6,943 nt of DNA from JANRLJ01 sp034437895 (GTDB lineage Bacteria > Chloroflexota > Anaerolineae > Aggregatilineales > Phototrophicaceae), in the NCBI GenBank assembly GCA_034437895.1, contig DAOTTO010000155.1, forward strand, positions 1 through 6,943, in the 5' to 3' direction. Numbering within the stretch: position 1 is the stretch's first letter; each line of letters opens with the position of its first letter. Positions 4,960 to 6,943 of the stretch are shown piece after piece. A program made the position numbers and the translations under genes. The notes under the pieces were generated by a model that was not told where the DNA came from, did no database searches, and saw only the letters and a program-made list of their open reading frames with translations.

Positions 4960-6393
4960 CTACTGCACTTCCGCCGTCACGATGAACCCATTGACATCAA
5001 ACGTATAGCGTCCGGGATCCAAAGCGCCAAGTTGTAAGGTCGCGCTGTAGTCTACGATGACCTGCGGACACATCACGTCCGGCGGCAGGATACGGTAAAT
5101 CTCAATCGTGAAGGTATTGCCATCCTGCCGCTGATCGGTAATGACATCACTCTCGCAGCCATCCGGTTGATAGCCTTCGATTTGCAGAGCGACTTGCGGC
5201 GGGGATGATTCCATAATCAGCACCTGCACATCCGTGATGCCGTGAAGCGTTGAATTGGATGGTGCAGCAGCATCGCCCATAACGTCTCCTCCGATGGTGA
5301 TCTCGCCCTTCAGATCGCCCACCTCATAATCGTACACACCAGCAGGAAGATCATCCGGCAGCGGAATGCTGACTTCATATGTCCATGCGCGGAACGTCAT
5401 CGGGCAAATTAGCGATACAGATGGCTCCGGTTGTTCAACGGCGACAACGAGAGTCATGTCTTCGACAGCGATACGTCCACGAATCGGGAGGACACAGCCA
5501 TTGGGGGCAAATCCTGTGACGATAAAGACCGTTTGTCCTGAGTCATTCGTATCAATTCGGACATCTTCGACCTCGACAACGGCGGCGGTTGTCGGCTCAA
5601 GTACAGTCGTATCACCGCTTAAATCCAATGTGAACAACTGGTCATTCACTTCAATGACCTGACGATCATAGGGGACTTCTTCAATGACGCTGTGGTCATA
5701 ATCGAATAGGGTGTCCAGCGGGATGATGGCCTCATATGGCACCTCGCCACCGCGACAGCGCACTGTCGGCGGGATTTCGCGGTAAATGGCGATTCTCAGC
5801 CAGCCATCGACATACGATTGATCGACAATGACGGGGAAATCACATTGGTCGGATTGATGTCCATTGATGTGCAGTACATAGTATGGGGTAGTCGGTCCCT
5901 GATTGGGAACTTCTCTAACGGGGGAAAAAATAAGTTCGACGCTTTCGATAACGGTCTCCACCCGACTCGGCGCAACTTCGTTAGGATCGTTGCTCACAGG
6001 CGCTTCGGGTGTGGCAGGATCACTTCCCGCGTCCGTAACGGCTTCAATCCCATTGACGATCACCGTTGGCACGGTTTCGCCCGGCGTAATGTCCAGCGGA
6101 ATCACCTCATCATAGCCGATGAGCATCGCCGTACACGCTTGAGTCGGCTGGGTCTCCTCATAAAGTTCGACGATCAAACGCCGCCCTTCAACACGTTGGT
6201 CAATCTGTATCGGCAGATTACAGCCTGTCCCGCGTGATCCGAGGACGTGAATGCTGAGGCTGCCGTCGTCGTTAGTCTGTAGTACTGCCGTCTCGACCAT
6301 AACAGGAACGCGAATTGGCGGTTCAGCGGTGGATTGCCCCAACGTGGGCATAGAGATGAGCAGCAGCCCAATAATGATCCAGAGTCTTTTCAT
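4960..6393 (-). CDS. Exported protein with four tandem cysteine-pair domains, unknown function
   Basis: This 477-aa protein starts MKRLWIIIGLLLISMPTLGQ, a Sec signal peptide (1-20). The mature part is four diverged copies of one domain, about 31-120, 147-258, 271-369 and 384-477. Each reads roughly V-x-G-x-x-x-x-x-C, a D-Q-x-x-x-G strand, an I-Y-R-x-x-P-P-type strand, C, then I-P-L-D and V-N-G near the end. The eight cysteines are the only ones in the protein and pair by domain: 58/87, 184/213, 300/330 and 413/442, spaced 29, 29, 30 and 29. I infer four beta-sandwich domains, each closed by one disulphide outside the cytoplasm. Repeat 3 lacks the DQ and IY motifs; acidic/Pro-rich linkers separate the units. 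I recall similar domains in Chloroflexota secreted proteins but know no function. The start at 6393 is fixed by AGGAG (6399-6403) five bases upstream; 74 further open codons upstream look non-coding. There is no C-terminal anchor. Confidence 0.88.
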   Translation of the reverse strand: MKRLWIIIGLLLISMPTLGQSTAEPPIRVPVMVETAVLQTNDDGSLSIHVLGSRGTGCNLPIQIDQRVEGRRLIVELYEETQPTQACTAMLIGYDEVIPLDITPGETVPTVIVNGIEAVTDAGSDPATPEAPVSNDPNEVAPSRVETVIESVELIFSPVREVPNQGPTTPYYVLHINGHQSDQCDFPVIVDQSYVDGWLRIAIYREIPPTVRCRGGEVPYEAIIPLDTLFDYDHSVIEEVPYDRQVIEVNDQLFTLDLSGDTTVLEPTTAAVVEVEDVRIDTNDSGQTVFIVTGFAPNGCVLPIRGRIAVEDMTLVVAVEQPEPSVSLICPMTFRAWTYEVSIPLPDDLPAGVYDYEVGDLKGEITIGGDVMGDAAAPSNSTLHGITDVQVLIMESSPPQVALQIEGYQPDGCESDVITDQRQDGNTFTIEIYRILPPDVMCPQVIVDYSATLQLGALDPGRYTFDVNGFIVTAEVQ

Positions 6394-6699
6394 AGTCGCT
6401 CCTAATGAATTTTTGGTTCTGACATGAAAGCGATGAACGCTTATCTTGTTATACTCTAAAAAGAAGACGACATGCCCACCCACTTTGTTCCCAAAAACGC
6501 AAAGGAACGATGCTGTACAATCGCAAAATGGATGAAAGGGATATTTTAGAATGCCTAGTGGTTCAAGTGGCATGAACGTCGCCATTATTATTTGGGGAAA
6601 ATTGATGGTTTTCAACTCAAAGCGTCATTTCCAAGAATGGCTATATGCACAGCAAGTGACCCAGTAGTAAGTGAGTGCGCGAAAGTAATGCAAAAATTG
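6394..6699. other. Non-coding gap upstream of the cysteine-repeat gene
   Basis: On the minus strand TATAAC (6448-6453) could be a -10 box for the cysteine-repeat gene, but no good -35 box lies at the right distance. Between it and the gene is a 5-bp inverted repeat, AAGCG-ATGAA-CGCTT (6428-6442), possibly an operator or leader hairpin. The rest to 6699 shows no convincing gene: the plus-strand frame opening at 6592 runs through the repeats at 6700-6864 and resembles no protein. Confidence 0.4.
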
Positions 6700-6801
6700 G
6701 GGAGTGGCTATTTGGGTGGGTGTAGGGAAGCATCGATGTGTGCTTCCGCTGGAGCGACACATAGGTCGCTCTCTACAGTACCCTTTGCTTTAGCCACTCC
6801 C
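6700..6801. repeat. TGTAGGGA-bounded palindromic repeat, copy 2, inside an outer inverted repeat
   Basis: The outer perfect 11-bp arms are GGGAGTGGCTA (6700-6710) and TAGCCACTCCC (6791-6801). The inner element (6721-6777) has TGTAGGGA and TCTCTACA ends with one mismatch. It can form two hairpins, GGAAGCA-8 nt-TGCTTCC (6726-6747) and AGCGAC-6 nt-GTCGCT (6753-6770). Alternatively it forms one long hairpin through ATGTGT (6736-6741) and ACACAT (6757-6762). It matches copy 1 (3188-3246) in the opposite orientation. Confidence 0.8.
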
Positions 6802-6810
6802 AAAAATTGG

Positions 6811-6864
6811 AACTACCAAGACACGAAGAACACCAAAAGAATCTTCTTGGCGTTCTTGGTGGTT
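6811..6864. repeat. Inverted repeat of the AACCACCAAG family
   Basis: AACTACCAAGA (6811-6821) and TCTTGGTGGTT (6854-6864) are inverted 11-bp arms with one mismatched position. The inner flanks are also related, the right arm read in reverse being AACCACCAAGAACGCCAAG. This is the paired form of the motif found singly at 3084-3101 and in tandem at 2186-2203. It is followed by an A-run (6865-6871) and then the leader of the gene at 6909. Confidence 0.75.
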
Positions 6865-6908
6865 AAAAAAATTAAATGTCTTTCATGGTTTTACTCAGGA
6901 GATTTTCG

Positions 6909-6943
6909 ATGATACAAACCCACACAAAAGCCGAACTAACTCA
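6909..6943 (+). CDS. Start of an unidentified gene (runs off right edge)
   Basis: The ATG at 6909 is preceded by CAGGAG (6896-6901) with seven bases between, a good ribosome binding site. The eleven complete codons read MIQTHTKAELT. That is too short to assign a family. The repeat block just upstream suggests this gene begins a new transcript rather than continuing one. Confidence 0.6.
   Translation, partial: MIQTHTKAELT

Noticed and set aside
6394..6615. Upstream 74-codon extension of the cysteine-repeat protein
   Set aside because: It would bury the signal peptide, and its composition looks non-coding; AGGAG sits correctly before the ATG at 6393.
6592..6912. Plus-strand 106-aa frame
   Set aside because: It runs through the two palindromic repeat blocks and overlaps the start of the gene at 6909; no domain is seen.

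Overview
The window looks like ordinary bacterial chromosome with long, repeat-rich intergenic gaps. Two secreted proteins of unknown function, the gene mix and the interspersed repeats (AACCACCAAG-type motifs, TGTAGGG-bounded palindromes, degenerate heptamer runs) are the style I associate with Chloroflexota, especially Anaerolineae. This is inference from style, not a marker gene. There is no rRNA, tRNA, CRISPR array, transposase or phage gene.

Left part (1-886): the N-terminal 121 codons of a short-chain dehydrogenase run off the left edge on the minus strand. Upstream of it, also on the minus strand, is a small 51-codon gene (535-690) with a clear ribosome binding site, a plausible promoter, an inverted repeat near the inferred start site and a strong hairpin terminator. 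It is divergent from a TetR-family regulator gene on the plus strand, which has a near-consensus promoter and a probable operator.

Middle (887-2938): tetR and an SGNH/GDSL hydrolase form a two-gene unit on the plus strand. After a repeat-filled gap comes a complete PaaI-type hotdog thioesterase. Directly after its stop codon lies the out-of-frame C-terminal 40 codons of a second hotdog protein, a remnant of a tandem neighbour. The regulator, hydrolase and thioesterase together suggest control of some acyl/ester metabolism, but no substrate can be read from the sequence.

Right part (2939-6908): two minus-strand genes encode exported proteins. The upstream one (4960-6393, 477 aa) consists of four diverged copies of one domain, each with exactly two cysteines 29-30 residues apart. 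I see this as the most interesting protein here. The downstream one (3320-4810, 496 aa) is a DUF4139 protein. The 149-bp gap between them holds a perfect five-copy heptamer array touching the downstream gene's ribosome binding site, a hairpin repeat and a second, degenerate heptamer array. Two copies of a roughly 58-bp TGTAGGGA-bounded palindrome, in opposite orientation, lie on either side of this gene pair. A new plus-strand gene begins at 6909 and leaves the window.

I found no defence, mobile or biosynthetic system. The unusual content is the four-fold cysteine-pair protein, the thioesterase remnant, the small divergent gene and the layered repeats.
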